From Arthrobacter oryzae (GTDB taxonomy: Bacteria > Actinomycetota > Actinomycetes > Actinomycetales > Micrococcaceae): 64,000 nt of DNA. The notes beneath the pieces are model-generated. The model had not been told where the DNA came from. It saw only the letters and a program-made list of their open reading frames with translations, and searched no databases. Below, piece after piece: positions 18,183 to 27,171 of the stretch (position 1 is its first letter; each line of letters opens with the position of its first letter). A program made the translations under genes and the position numbers. Location of the stretch: the NCBI RefSeq assembly GCF_030812315.1, contig NZ_JAUSSM010000005.1:1-64000 (forward strand). The letters run 5' to 3'.

Positions 18183-18728
18183 ATGGGGCAAGTTGAGCGT
18201 ATCCATGAAGATGCCGTCGTCGCCGGTCAGGCGTCGGCAAAATACCGTTCACGGGGCGTGCCAAGCGATTGGTATGTAGATCCGGCCGATCCGGATGCTG
18301 CCGAGCGGTACAACCAAAGCACCAAAGATTCACTGCAGGACCAGGCCACCGCCTTCCTGGCAGCGCATGAAGCGCTCCTGGCAGGCAATCCGGACCAGGA
18401 CAACGATCTGCATGATCCTCCGATGGAACTGCAGACCCTTCATTCGGGAACCACCGCGCAGCCGGTCTGGATCGGCCTTCCCTTCCAACAGGACTTCGAC
18501 GACGAAGGCGAACTTGGGTGGCAGACGGACGCGCTCTGCGCACAGACAGATCCGGAGGCTTTTTTTCCCGAAAAGGGAGGCTCCACCCGTGACGCCAAGA
18601 AAGTCTGCGGCGCCTGCAACGTACGCTCACAGTGCCTGGAATACGCGCTGTCGAACGACGAACGCTTTGGCATTTGGGGAGGCCTCTCCGAACGCGAGCG
18701 CCGTCGGCTGAGGAAGCGGGCAGTCTAA
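18183..18728 (+). CDS. WhiB-family iron-sulfur regulator
   Basis: A protein of about 181 residues that binds a redox-sensitive [4Fe-4S] cluster and partners with the primary sigma factor. The four cluster cysteines are visible at about residues 119, 142, 145 and 151 (C...CxxC-x5-C). The FGIWGGLSERERRRLRKR turn and basic tail follow. The N-terminal extension of about 110 residues before the first cysteine is longer than in most WhiB proteins. The position before the large glycosyltransferase and near DUF3499 fits the WhiB2/WhmD cell-division class. AGGAGGG eight bases before the ATG sets the start. Confidence 0.92.
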   Translation: MGQVERIHEDAVVAGQASAKYRSRGVPSDWYVDPADPDAAERYNQSTKDSLQDQATAFLAAHEALLAGNPDQDNDLHDPPMELQTLHSGTTAQPVWIGLPFQQDFDDEGELGWQTDALCAQTDPEAFFPEKGGSTRDAKKVCGACNVRSQCLEYALSNDERFGIWGGLSERERRRLRKRAV

Positions 18729-21700
18729 TTCTTCAAGTAGTACACGTCACCGCCGTTGTGGTCGCCCACAACGGCGGTGACTATCTCCCCACGACCCTGG
18801 CGGCTTTGTCGGAGCAGACCCGTCCGGTGGACGCCTTCATCGGCGTCGACACCGGCTCACGAGACAATTCCGTGGCTCTGCTTGATGACGCGTTCGGCGA
18901 AGCCAATGTCACTACCTTCCAGCAGGGGAGGGGCGGGATGGGGGACGCTGTCAAGGCCGGACTGGCTGCCCTCGCCCCTTGGGACCCGGAACGGCCCGGG
19001 GCCGACACGGAGTGGGTCTGGCTGCTGCACGACGATGCAGCCCCCGCCCCGGAAGCCCTTGCCGAACTCCTGCATGCCGTGGAGCGGGCACCGTCGGTGA
19101 CCGTGGCAGGCTGCAAACAGCTGGACTGGCACGCCAGACGGCGCCTGATCGATGTCGGGCTTTCCACCAGCCGCTGGGCTGAGCGGCTGACCCTCATCGA
19201 GGCGGACGAACTCGACCAGGGGCAGTACGACGGCCGCAGCGACACTTTTGCGGTCAACTCCGCCGGCATGCTGGTGCGCCGGGACGTCTGGGAGGAACTG
19301 GGCGGCTTTGACCCAGGCCTGCCCGGCACCGGGGACGACGTCGACTTCTGCTGGCGCAACCGGCTGGCCGGACACCGCGTGGTGGTGGTGCCGACGGCGC
19401 GGATGTTCCATGTTTCGCACCGGCCGCATGCGCTGGGCAGCGCCAGCGCCGCCCGCAAGGCCCAGGTTCACCTGCGCCTCAAGCACGCGGTGCTTTGGAA
19501 GGTGCCGCTGCATGCGGCAGGGGCGCTGCTGGGGAGCCTCTTCAAGCTCGTCCTGAGCATTGCTGTCAAGGACCCCGGCCACGGATTCTCCCAGCTCACC
19601 GCAACGTTCGTTGCACTGGGCAGGCCCCGCTCCGTGATCCGCGGACGCCGCGAGGCAGCACGCACTCGGAAGATCCGCCGCTCGGTCATCAAAGGGCTCC
19701 AGACCCCGCGGCGCGAGGTCTGGGCCCACCGGCGTTCCCTCATTGAAGCCCTGGGTTCCGACGATTCGACCGAGGACGCCGCCAGGGCCGATCCGCTGGC
19801 CGAGCAGCCGAGCGGCGACTCCACGGACGATTTCGCCGCACTGACCACCTCCGATCGCGGCTGGGTGGGCAGCGGTGCCGTGCTTGCCGTGTTCCTGACG
19901 GCTGCGGCCTCGCTGATTGGGCTCTCCGGATTTTTCCGCGCCGAAGCCGTGTCCGGCGGGGCGCTGATTCCGCTCTCCTCGAGGGTTTCGGACATTTGGC
20001 ACCACGCCACCAGCTGGTGGATCGGGCTGGGCGCCGGAATGCCGGGCCACGGCGACCCCTTCGCCTTTCTCCTGTGGATCCTTGGCCTGGCCGGCGGCGG
20101 GGATGCGAACAGCGCCCTGGCGTGGCTTCTGCTGCTGGCCATGCCGCTCTCCGGCCTCACTGCGTGGTTCGCCGCGGGCGGCCTGACCACGCGGCGGCGG
20201 TTCCGCCTCGTCGCCGCCCTCGTGTGGGGCGGAGCGCCCGCCCTGCAGATCGCGCTGAACCAAGGGCGACTTGGCGCACTCATTGCCCACATCATGATGC
20301 CGCTGCTGGTCCTGGCGCTGCTGCGCGCCACCGGCACCGCCCGGGGGCACGGCCGCTTTGCCGTTCCCGAAGCAGGGGACCGGCGGTTCATGGAAAAGCC
20401 CCCCGCCAAACCGGGCGTCAACGGAACCCCGTCCTGGACGGCCGCTGCGGCCGCCGGCCTGGCCCTTGCCGTTGTGGCAGCAGCGGCACCGTCGCTGCTG
20501 CTTCCGTCCGCCGTCGTGGTTGTCCTGGCCGGGATCTTTCTAGGCAGGCGCGGCCGCACCGTATGGTGGGCCCTGCTTCCCAGCGCCGCACTATTTGTTC
20601 CGTTTGGTATCTCTATCCTCGACCGTCCCCGGGCAATGCTGGCAGACCCCGGCGTGCCGCTCGGCTTTGACGCCGCGCCGTTGTGGCAGCAGATTCTGGG
20701 TCAGCCGCTCCATTTCGATGCCGACGGCGGCCTGGCCGGCCTTCCCGTGTTCGACGGATCCGCTGTCCCGTGGGCCCTGCTGCTGGCCCTCCTGATCGGG
20801 GCCCCGGTCCTGGCCCTTGCGACGGCGGCACTCTTTGTCCCGGGCAAGCGCACCCGCGTCGCCCGTGCCTTGTGGGTAGCAGGCCTGATCATCCTCGCCT
20901 GCGGCTGGCTCGCGGGCCACGTCGCCACCGGTGCCAGCGCCGACACCCTCGTCACGCCCTTCACGGGTCCTGCCGTGTCCGCGGCCGGATTCGTGCTGCT
21001 GGGCGCCGCCCTGATCGGGGCCGACGGACTTCTCTGCTTCGCGGAGAAGCCGGCTGCTGTCCCGTCCGCCCGCAGGATCGCCCTCAAGTCCGTGTCCGTC
21101 CTTGCCATGGTGCTGCTCCTCGCCGGACCCGTGGCCGGCCTGACCGCCTGGGCCGCCCAGAACCTTCTGCAGTCGGCGTCCGGGGCTGCCCCTGCGACGG
21201 CGGGAACCGCACCTCTGGGAACCGCCCGGCAGATTGCGCCCACGGCTGCCCGCACGCTTCCGGCCACGGCGATCGACCGCGGCCAGGGTCCGGAGCAGGC
21301 ACGGACGCTGGTCATCGACACGGCGGAGGACGGCACCTTTGATGCCTCCATCGTGAGGGGCGCCGGAACCACCCTGGACGGGCTGTCCACCATCGCTGCC
21401 GCCCGCAACATCATGGGCGACCCCGGCCAGGAAACCGTCAGGGACGACGACGCCGTCACGGCAGCCCTGCGCAGCGTTGTGGCCACAGTGGTCGCCGGCC
21501 AGGGCGTTGACCCGCGACCCGAACTTGAACGCCTGGGAGCAGGATTCGTTGTCCTCCGGGCCGCGGACACCGCTGCGCAGCTGACCGCCAGCAGGATGGA
21601 TGCCGTGCCCGGGCTTGTGGCCGTGGGGCAAACCAACGTCGGCTGGCTCTGGCGGATCAGCCCGCTCAACCAGCCGGTCATTGACGCCGCGGACGTAGCC

Positions 21701-22087
21701 CACCGGGTGCGCATCGTTGACGGCTCCGGCGCTGCGGTCGGGCTCCTGCCGTCCGGCCTGGAAACTGTTGACGCCGCTGTCCCGGATGGCCCTGAAGGCC
21801 GGCTCGTGGTCCTCGCCGAACGCGCTGATCCGGGATGGTCCGCATGGATGGACGGCCGGCGCCTGACGTCCACGGCGTCCGGCTGGTCCCAAGCATTCAC
21901 CCTCCCAGCCCAGGCCGGCCAGCTCACCATCCGTTACGAGAGCCCCTGGGCAGCGTGGACCGCCGTCGGCCAGGCAGTGGTCATCGGTCTGACGGTACTG
22001 CTGGCAGTCCCCATGCCAGCCCGCCGGCCGAACACCGGCCTCTCCCGGGACGAAGGCTCCCTGCGTAAGGAACATCAGCATGCATAA
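18728..22087 (+). CDS. Large membrane glycosyltransferase, GT2 family
   Basis: A protein of about 1,120 residues. The N-terminal ~270 residues form a GT2 domain with HVTAVVVAHNGGDYLPTTLAAL as first strand, the metal-site VWLLHDDAAPAPE, and GGFDPGLPGTGDDVDFCWRNRLAG as acceptor motif. The rest holds about a dozen membrane helices and a C-terminal extracytoplasmic domain, suggesting polymer synthesis or export in the wall. No ATG, GTG or TTG lies between the whiB stop and the first strand. The start at 18728 is an ATT overlapping the whiB stop and is tentative. A GTG at 18632 inside whiB, or a GTG at 18758 that trims the first strand, are the alternatives. The gene overlaps the next one by eight bases. 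Confidence 0.85.
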   Translation: MLQVVHVTAVVVAHNGGDYLPTTLAALSEQTRPVDAFIGVDTGSRDNSVALLDDAFGEANVTTFQQGRGGMGDAVKAGLAALAPWDPERPGADTEWVWLLHDDAAPAPEALAELLHAVERAPSVTVAGCKQLDWHARRRLIDVGLSTSRWAERLTLIEADELDQGQYDGRSDTFAVNSAGMLVRRDVWEELGGFDPGLPGTGDDVDFCWRNRLAGHRVVVVPTARMFHVSHRPHALGSASAARKAQVHLRLKHAVLWKVPLHAAGALLGSLFKLVLSIAVKDPGHGFSQLTATFVALGRPRSVIRGRREAARTRKIRRSVIKGLQTPRREVWAHRRSLIEALGSDDSTEDAARADPLAEQPSGDSTDDFAALTTSDRGWVGSGAVLAVFLTAAASLIGLSGFFRAEAVSGGALIPLSSRVSDIWHHATSWWIGLGAGMPGHGDPFAFLLWILGLAGGGDANSALAWLLLLAMPLSGLTAWFAAGGLTTRRRFRLVAALVWGGAPALQIALNQGRLGALIAHIMMPLLVLALLRATGTARGHGRFAVPEAGDRRFMEKPPAKPGVNGTPSWTAAAAAGLALAVVAAAAPSLLLPSAVVVVLAGIFLGRRGRTVWWALLPSAALFVPFGISILDRPRAMLADPGVPLGFDAAPLWQQILGQPLHFDADGGLAGLPVFDGSAVPWALLLALLIGAPVLALATAALFVPGKRTRVARALWVAGLIILACGWLAGHVATGASADTLVTPFTGPAVSAAGFVLLGAALIGADGLLCFAEKPAAVPSARRIALKSVSVLAMVLLLAGPVAGLTAWAAQNLLQSASGAAPATAGTAPLGTARQIAPTAARTLPATAIDRGQGPEQARTLVIDTAEDGTFDASIVRGAGTTLDGLSTIAAARNIMGDPGQETVRDDDAVTAALRSVVATVVAGQGVDPRPELERLGAGFVVLRAADTAAQLTASRMDAVPGLVAVGQTNVGWLWRISPLNQPVIDAADVAHRVRIVDGSGAAVGLLPSGLETVDAAVPDGPEGRLVVLAERADPGWSAWMDGRRLTSTASGWSQAFTLPAQAGQLTIRYESPWAAWTAVGQAVVIGLTVLLAVPMPARRPNTGLSRDEGSLRKEHQHA

Positions 22088-23870
22088 GGACGAGAACGAC
22101 GGCGTGCCGGAACCCACCCGGGACGACGTAGCCTCCGCGACGGGCACTGGAGCCCCGGTGAACGACTTTGACGCGGATGCCCACGACGCAGCGGCGATCT
22201 CTGACACAGACGCCAACGCCGGAGGGGCTGCTCCGTTGGCCGCCGGCCTGAAGCGGCTCAGCGGACGCGGAACCTCCGGACCTGGAAATTCCGGACGAGG
22301 AAATTCCGTCCGCGGAAGGGTTGCCGGGATCGCCTCCGCAGTGGCGATCGTGGCCGCCGCCGGCACCTTGGTTGCCGCGGCATCGATGGCGCCCCAGAGC
22401 GCCGGCAGCCGCCGGCTCGAAGCGCCGCTGACGGCAGTCCCTGCGGGAAGCAATGTGGGGATCTGCCCTGGCCCGGCCAGGCTGTTGGAAGGCACTCCCG
22501 TGGGCACCGATCCGCAGTTCAGCCCGGAGTCGGCTACTGCCAGGACCCTCGTCAATGCCGCCGTGCTGAGCACCAATGCCGGTGTGCTGCCCGGCAGCAG
22601 GCTGGCCGAACTGAACGGCACTGCGCTTGCCGAAATCGCCAAGGACCCCGGCACCCCCACCGCCGCGGCCACGCCTGCCGCACTGCTGGCAGGGGTTGTT
22701 TCCCAGCGGGCAGTGGATTCCGTCAGTGTCCTGAGCGCGGACGCCGTGGGCAACCAGCAGGCCACGGCCGGAGCCGTCATGAATTACACCGCCACCGACG
22801 GTGACCTCCAGGGGTCCGCCGCCGCAGGCTGCCAGCCGCCGTCCAACGATCTGTGGCTGGTGGGCGCGAACACTGCGCTGGGCCGGACCGCGGTACTGAA
22901 CCTCAGCAACGCCTCCAGCACCCCGGCCACCGTCAGCCTGGACCTGTACGGTGCGCAGGGCCAGATCCAGGCGCCCGGCAGCAGGGGGCTGCTGGTGGCG
23001 CCAGGGACCACCCGTTCAATCGTCCTGGCCGGCCTGGCTCCGGACCAGGAAAAACTGAGCATCCATGCCCGCAGTGCCGGGGGACCGGTTACCGCTGTCA
23101 TCCAGCAAAGCACCCTTCGCGGACTCACTCCCGGCGGCGTGGACTTCATTGTGCCGGGGGCGGCCCCCGCAACCCGGCAGGTGATGTCCGGGGTGGATAT
23201 CCAGGATCCGGCTTCCGCCAAAGCCCTCACCGCCAAACAGGGGTTTGCCGACGCCGCGGCGGCCCTGCAGATCGCTGTTCCCGGTCCGGCCGATGCCGTG
23301 GTGGAGATCAAGCTCTACGGGCGCGACGGGCAAAAGGCACTGCCAGGCGGCGGCGTTGTCACGGCCAAGGGCGGATCCGTGACCGAGGTCTCCCTGGCTG
23401 GTGTCCCGGCCGGCCAGTACACCGTCGCAGCCAGCGCCGATGTCTCGTTCGCCGCCGCTGTTCGGGTCACACGCGGCCAGAAGTCGGAGAGCGCCACGGA
23501 CTTCGCGTGGTCGCCGTCGTCCGCCAGGCTCGGCAGCCAGCATGTGGTCGCGGTGCCGCGCAGCGGAGAGCGGTACCTGGTCCTGGGGGCGCCCGATGAC
23601 CGGGCCAAGATCACCTATACGCCGATCACGGCCGACGGCAAGGTCCGCACGGCCGCCACCGCGGACCTCGCCGGCGGTACCACGGCCCTCATCAAGGTTC
23701 CGGGCGAAGTGGGCGGGGCTGACGTGCTCGGGTACGTTGTGTCAGCATCCGGCGATGCCGCGTACGGAACGGTGCTGCTGGAGCAGGACGGGCGCGCGGA
23801 CATCGCAACGGTCGCAGTGGCCCCCGGCGCTGCGGGCCAGGAGCAGGTTGCGGTAAAGCTGGGCTACTAG
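22080..23870 (+). CDS. DUF5719 family membrane-anchored protein
   Basis: A 596-residue protein with an acidic cytoplasmic N-terminus, one membrane helix at about residues 80-105 (GIASAVAIVAAAGTLVAAAS), and a long extracytoplasmic beta-rich region built of repeated Ala/Gly/Thr-rich strands. The family is conserved in actinobacteria directly after the giant GT2 enzyme, and its reading frame overlaps that gene by eight bases. The two are therefore translated together and probably act as a pair at the membrane. Its biochemical role is unknown. Confidence 0.8.
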   Translation: MHKDENDGVPEPTRDDVASATGTGAPVNDFDADAHDAAAISDTDANAGGAAPLAAGLKRLSGRGTSGPGNSGRGNSVRGRVAGIASAVAIVAAAGTLVAAASMAPQSAGSRRLEAPLTAVPAGSNVGICPGPARLLEGTPVGTDPQFSPESATARTLVNAAVLSTNAGVLPGSRLAELNGTALAEIAKDPGTPTAAATPAALLAGVVSQRAVDSVSVLSADAVGNQQATAGAVMNYTATDGDLQGSAAAGCQPPSNDLWLVGANTALGRTAVLNLSNASSTPATVSLDLYGAQGQIQAPGSRGLLVAPGTTRSIVLAGLAPDQEKLSIHARSAGGPVTAVIQQSTLRGLTPGGVDFIVPGAAPATRQVMSGVDIQDPASAKALTAKQGFADAAAALQIAVPGPADAVVEIKLYGRDGQKALPGGGVVTAKGGSVTEVSLAGVPAGQYTVAASADVSFAAAVRVTRGQKSESATDFAWSPSSARLGSQHVVAVPRSGERYLVLGAPDDRAKITYTPITADGKVRTAATADLAGGTTALIKVPGEVGGADVLGYVVSASGDAAYGTVLLEQDGRADIATVAVAPGAAGQEQVAVKLGY

Positions 23871-23877
23871 CCGGAGG

Positions 23878-24405
23878 CTAGTAGCGGCGCCGGTACACGG
23901 GGTCCAGTGTTTCCGGCGCGACACCCAGCATTTCGGCGGTGCGTTCCACCACGACGTCGTGCACCAGGTCCTGGAGTTCTTCACGGCTGGAGCAGGCGTT
24001 CTCGATGACCCGGCGATAGAGCGTGATCACCGGACCTTCATCGGCGGTGGCGGGTTCATACAGTCCCATGGGCGCGGGGGACCGGTCCGCAACCAGTTGT
24101 TCCAGGCCTTGCGGGATCTCGTCTACGGCAAACCTGACGCCGTCCAGGGGCTTTCCCCAGATGTCGTGCAGCCGCTGGGCGGAGTCCAGGACCATCTCGT
24201 CAAAGCGGTCCGAGCGGGTGCGGTATCCGGGCAGAGTGGGCAGCATCAGTTCGCCGCGCAGGCCGCGGCCGTGCCGGTTCCTGCGGCGCTCTCGAAAGCC
24301 CTTCCCGCGGGCCGCTTCCGCGGGCGTGGCGCTGTCCGCCGGCTGGCCGGCTCCCGGGTCAGCCAACCGGACCGTAAAACCCGGAACGTGGTGCGATTGC
24401 TGCAT
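23878..24405 (-). CDS. Metallopeptidase-family protein with degenerate zinc site
   Basis: A 175-residue protein of the small zincin-like family (PF06262 type) encoded near whiB in actinobacteria. The core MVLDSAQRLHDIWGKPLDGVRFAVDEIP and ITLYRRVIENACSSREELQDLVHDVVVERTAEMLG is well kept. However, the position where zincins carry HExxH reads V-V-E-R-T-A-E, so the zinc-binding histidines are missing and proteolytic activity is doubtful. A basic, Arg-rich N-terminus (about residues 30-50) may bind nucleic acid. The ATG follows a TAGAGT box by six bases. It is convergent with DUF5719 and divergent from DUF3499. Confidence 0.75.
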   Translation of the reverse strand: MQQSHHVPGFTVRLADPGAGQPADSATPAEAARGKGFRERRRNRHGRGLRGELMLPTLPGYRTRSDRFDEMVLDSAQRLHDIWGKPLDGVRFAVDEIPQGLEQLVADRSPAPMGLYEPATADEGPVITLYRRVIENACSSREELQDLVHDVVVERTAEMLGVAPETLDPVYRRRY

Positions 24406-24411
24406 ACATTG

Positions 24412-24417
24412 ACTCTA
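24412..24417 (-). promoter_or_regulatory. -10 box of leaderless metallopeptidase-like gene
   Basis: TAGAGT on the minus strand, six bases before the ATG at 24405. Confidence 0.5.
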
Positions 24418-24547
24418 AACCCGCCGCATGAAATACGCGACATAACCCGAAACGCCACACTGACCAGCCCGGCCTCATGCGACGCCACGGGACCCTGCGG
24501 ACCGGAATGCACGGCAACGCCATTAACGGGGAGTAGTCTGTGATGTC

Positions 24548-24937
24548 GTGGGTGCTATTCGTCAATGTTCAAGATCGGCCTGCCGCAAGTCTGCGGTGGC
24601 AACTTTGACGTACGTTTATGCGGACTCCACAGCTGTCCTGGGTCCGCTGGCCACGTACGCGGAACCGCATTGTTACGATTTGTGCGAACAGCACGCCGGG
24701 TCGCTGACGGTGCCGAGGGGTTGGGAAGTGCTACGCCTGGCCATGCCGGCCTCGCCGCCGCAGCCGGGGCCCGATGACCTTTTGGCCCTCGCCAACGCCG
24801 TCCGGGAGGCGGCCCTGCGGCCGTCCGCCGCGGATGGGGCGCCGGGCCAGCGGTCGGCGCACGCCGCGCTGGAGGCCCCGCCCGTGACCGAAGGCACCCG
24901 ACGGGGCCACCTGCGCATCCTCCGCGAACCGTCCTAA
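24548..24937 (+). CDS. DUF3499 family protein
   Basis: A 129-residue actinobacterial protein. Its N-terminal half carries paired cysteines and histidine (RQCSRSACRKSAVATLTYVYADSTAVLGPL, then HCYDLCEQHA), which look like a small zinc ribbon. The C-terminal half is Ala/Pro-rich and variable. The family sits between whiB2 and the mannose-activation genes in many actinobacteria, and its role is unknown. The GTG start begins right at the conserved segment. Confidence 0.88.
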   Translation: MGAIRQCSRSACRKSAVATLTYVYADSTAVLGPLATYAEPHCYDLCEQHAGSLTVPRGWEVLRLAMPASPPQPGPDDLLALANAVREAALRPSAADGAPGQRSAHAALEAPPVTEGTRRGHLRILREPS

Positions 24938-25045
24938 GCCGCGTCCCTCCTAAACGCGGTACAGCCGGGAAGCTTGTACGCTTGAAGCTGCAAATCCATC
25001 GGCCACCGGCGCGCCTGCTGCGGCGCCCATCAGGGAGCATCCACC

Positions 25046-25342
25046 ATGCCAAAGATCAGTCCTGACTTGTTGTCTGTCCTGCGTTGCCCAGTCACTGGCT
25101 CCACGCTGGTACAGGAAGGCGATGAACTCGTCTCGACCGCCGCCGGCGAGTCCGGGGAAAAGCTGCGCTACGCGATCGAGGACGGCATCCCGCTGCTGCT
25201 GCCGCCGGAACTGCTTTCAGCCGCCAACGCCGCGTCGTCGGACCAGCACGACGGCGGGCAGAGCACTTCAGCGTCCGGTTCCAGCGCTACCGGTTCCGCA
25301 TCCTCCAGTTCCGCCGCCGCGGGTCCCGCCAGCGCCGAATAA
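25046..25342 (+). CDS. Trm112 family protein
   Basis: A 98-residue protein whose first 60 residues match the Trm112/UPF0434 fold: [19 protein letters not shown], then [17 protein letters not shown]. In eukaryotes and archaea Trm112 activates RNA and protein methyltransferases; the bacterial role is less defined, but proximity to ahcY, which removes the methylation by-product, is suggestive. The C-terminal 35 residues are a Ser/Ala-rich tail. AGGGAG eight bases upstream sets the ATG. Confidence 0.88.
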   Translation: MPKISPDLLSVLRCPVTGSTLVQEGDELVSTAAGESGEKLRYAIEDGIPLLLPPELLSAANAASSDQHDGGQSTSASGSSATGSASSSSAAAGPASAE

Positions 25343-25455
25343 CTGACCGGCCGGCCCATCGCGCGTCCGCCCGGCGTCGAACTTCCCATAGTTCGCCGAA
25401 CGGCCGCGACTTTCCTCCGTTCCAGAATTTCCCCGGATACAACACTAGGACTCAC

Positions 25456-26943
25456 ATGACTTTCGATTACAAGGTTGCCGACATCTCCCTGGCCGAGGCC
25501 GGCCGTCACCAGATCCGCCTCGCGGAGCACGAGATGCCGGGACTCATGTCCCTGCGCGAAGAGTTCGGTGCCAGCCAGCCGCTCAAGGGAGCCCGGATTG
25601 CCGGATCCCTCCACATGACGGTCCAGACAGCCGTGCTGATCGAAACGCTCACCGCTTTGGGCGCCGAGGTCCGCTGGGCTTCGTGCAACATCTTCTCCAC
25701 CCAGGACGAAGCCGCTGCCGCCGTTGTGGTGGGCAAAGGCACCGTTGAGAACCCGCAGGGCGTTCCCGTGTTCGCGTGGAAGGGCGAGACCCTCGAAGAA
25801 TACTGGTGGACCGCCGAGCAGATCCTCACCTGGCCCGGTGCGGACAGCAACCCGGACCTTGGCCCGAACATGATCCTCGACGACGGCGGCGACGCCACCA
25901 TGCTGGTGCACAAGGGCGTCGAATTCGAAGCCCTCGGGTCCGTACCTGCCGCAGCAGAGGACGAGTCCGAGGAAGGCCGCGTCTTCCTTGACGTGCTGAA
26001 AGCTTCCCTCGCCAAGGACCCGCAGAAGTGGACCAGCATCGGCTCCCGCCTTCTCGGCGTCACGGAAGAGACCACCACCGGCGTGCACCGCCTCTACCAG
26101 CTGGCTGAGCAGGGCAAACTGCTCTTCCCCGCCATCAACGTCAACGACTCGGTGACCAAGAGCAAATTCGACAACAAGTACGGCATCCGCCACTCGCTGC
26201 CGGACGGCATCAACCGCGCCACGGACGTCCTGATGGGCGGCAAGGTCGCCGTCGTCTGCGGATACGGCGATGTGGGCAAGGGCGCCGCTGAAGCCTTCCG
26301 CGGTCAGGGCTCCCGCGTGATTGTCACGGAGATCGATCCGATCTGCGCCCTGCAGGCGGCCATGGACGGCTACCAGGTGGCGAAGCTGGAGAGCATCCTC
26401 AGCGAGGGACACATCTTCATCACCACCACCGGCAACAAGGATGTCATCATGGCCGAGCACATGGCCGGGATGCGCGACAAGGCGATCGTGGGCAACATCG
26501 GCCACTTCGACAACGAAATCGACATGGCCGGACTGGCACGGATTCCGGGCATCAAGAAGGTGGAAATCAAGCCGCAGGTGCACGAATGGGTCTTTGCCGC
26601 AGACTCCGACACGGGAACGGGCAGTCGATCCATCATCGTCCTCTCCGAAGGCCGCCTCCTGAACCTGGGCAACGCCACCGGCCACCCGTCCTTCGTGATG
26701 AGCAACTCCTTCGCGAACCAGACGATTGCTCAGATTGAACTGTTCACCAAGCGGGACCAGCCCGAGGGCGAGCGGGAATACGAAAAGCAGGTCTATGTAC
26801 TGCCGAAGATCCTCGACGAAAAGGTTGCCCGGCTGCACCTGGACGCATTGGGTGTGGAGCTGACGGAACTGTCCAAGGAGCAGGCCTCGTACCTGGACCT
26901 GGACGTTGCCGGACCGTACAAGCCGGACCACTACCGCTACTAA
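25456..26943 (+). CDS. ahcY: Adenosylhomocysteinase
   Basis: A 495-residue NAD-dependent enzyme that splits S-adenosylhomocysteine into adenosine and homocysteine, relieving product inhibition of methyltransferases. The substrate motif [14 protein letters not shown] is near residue 77, and the Rossmann motif [19 protein letters not shown] is near residue 270. The strictly conserved C-terminal [16 protein letters not shown] ends in the tetramer-stabilising Lys/Tyr. It is an insert-containing bacterial form. The 113 bases upstream give AGGA as ribosome binding site and no recognisable SAH riboswitch. A perfect hairpin terminates it. Confidence 0.96.
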   Translation: MTFDYKVADISLAEAGRHQIRLAEHEMPGLMSLREEFGASQPLKGARIAGSLHMTVQTAVLIETLTALGAEVRWASCNIFSTQDEAAAAVVVGKGTVENPQGVPVFAWKGETLEEYWWTAEQILTWPGADSNPDLGPNMILDDGGDATMLVHKGVEFEALGSVPAAAEDESEEGRVFLDVLKASLAKDPQKWTSIGSRLLGVTEETTTGVHRLYQLAEQGKLLFPAINVNDSVTKSKFDNKYGIRHSLPDGINRATDVLMGGKVAVVCGYGDVGKGAAEAFRGQGSRVIVTEIDPICALQAAMDGYQVAKLESILSEGHIFITTTGNKDVIMAEHMAGMRDKAIVGNIGHFDNEIDMAGLARIPGIKKVEIKPQVHEWVFAADSDTGTGSRSIIVLSEGRLLNLGNATGHPSFVMSNSFANQTIAQIELFTKRDQPEGEREYEKQVYVLPKILDEKVARLHLDALGVELTELSKEQASYLDLDVAGPYKPDHYRY

Positions 26944-26981
26944 ACCCGAGGCGGTCGGCAAACCGGCAGGAAAAACCACGG

Positions 26982-27017
26982 AGGAAGGGCCCCGGATCAC
27001 AATCCGGGGCCCTTCCT
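26982..27017 (+). terminator. Hairpin terminator after ahcY
   Basis: Sixteen-base perfect arms (26982-26997 and 27002-27017) with a four-base loop, 39 bases after the ahcY stop. It also insulates the L,D-transpeptidase promoter downstream. Confidence 0.8.
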
Positions 27018-27171
27018 GCAACATGCAACGGGTTCCGGCTTCCGTGCGATAAAATTGACCGGGCAGCGCTGGACGCTGCACGCAACTGAACACGCATCAC
27101 AGCTGAAGATAACGACGCTGGAACACGGTATGGGGCTGATCAGAGGCCTGTCGGGGGACATGGAGAAGGTC

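Noticed and set aside
25343..25455. SAH riboswitch before ahcY
   Set aside because: The 113-base leader has only weak pairing and none of the conserved core that I would expect. A simple AGGA ribosome binding site explains the start.
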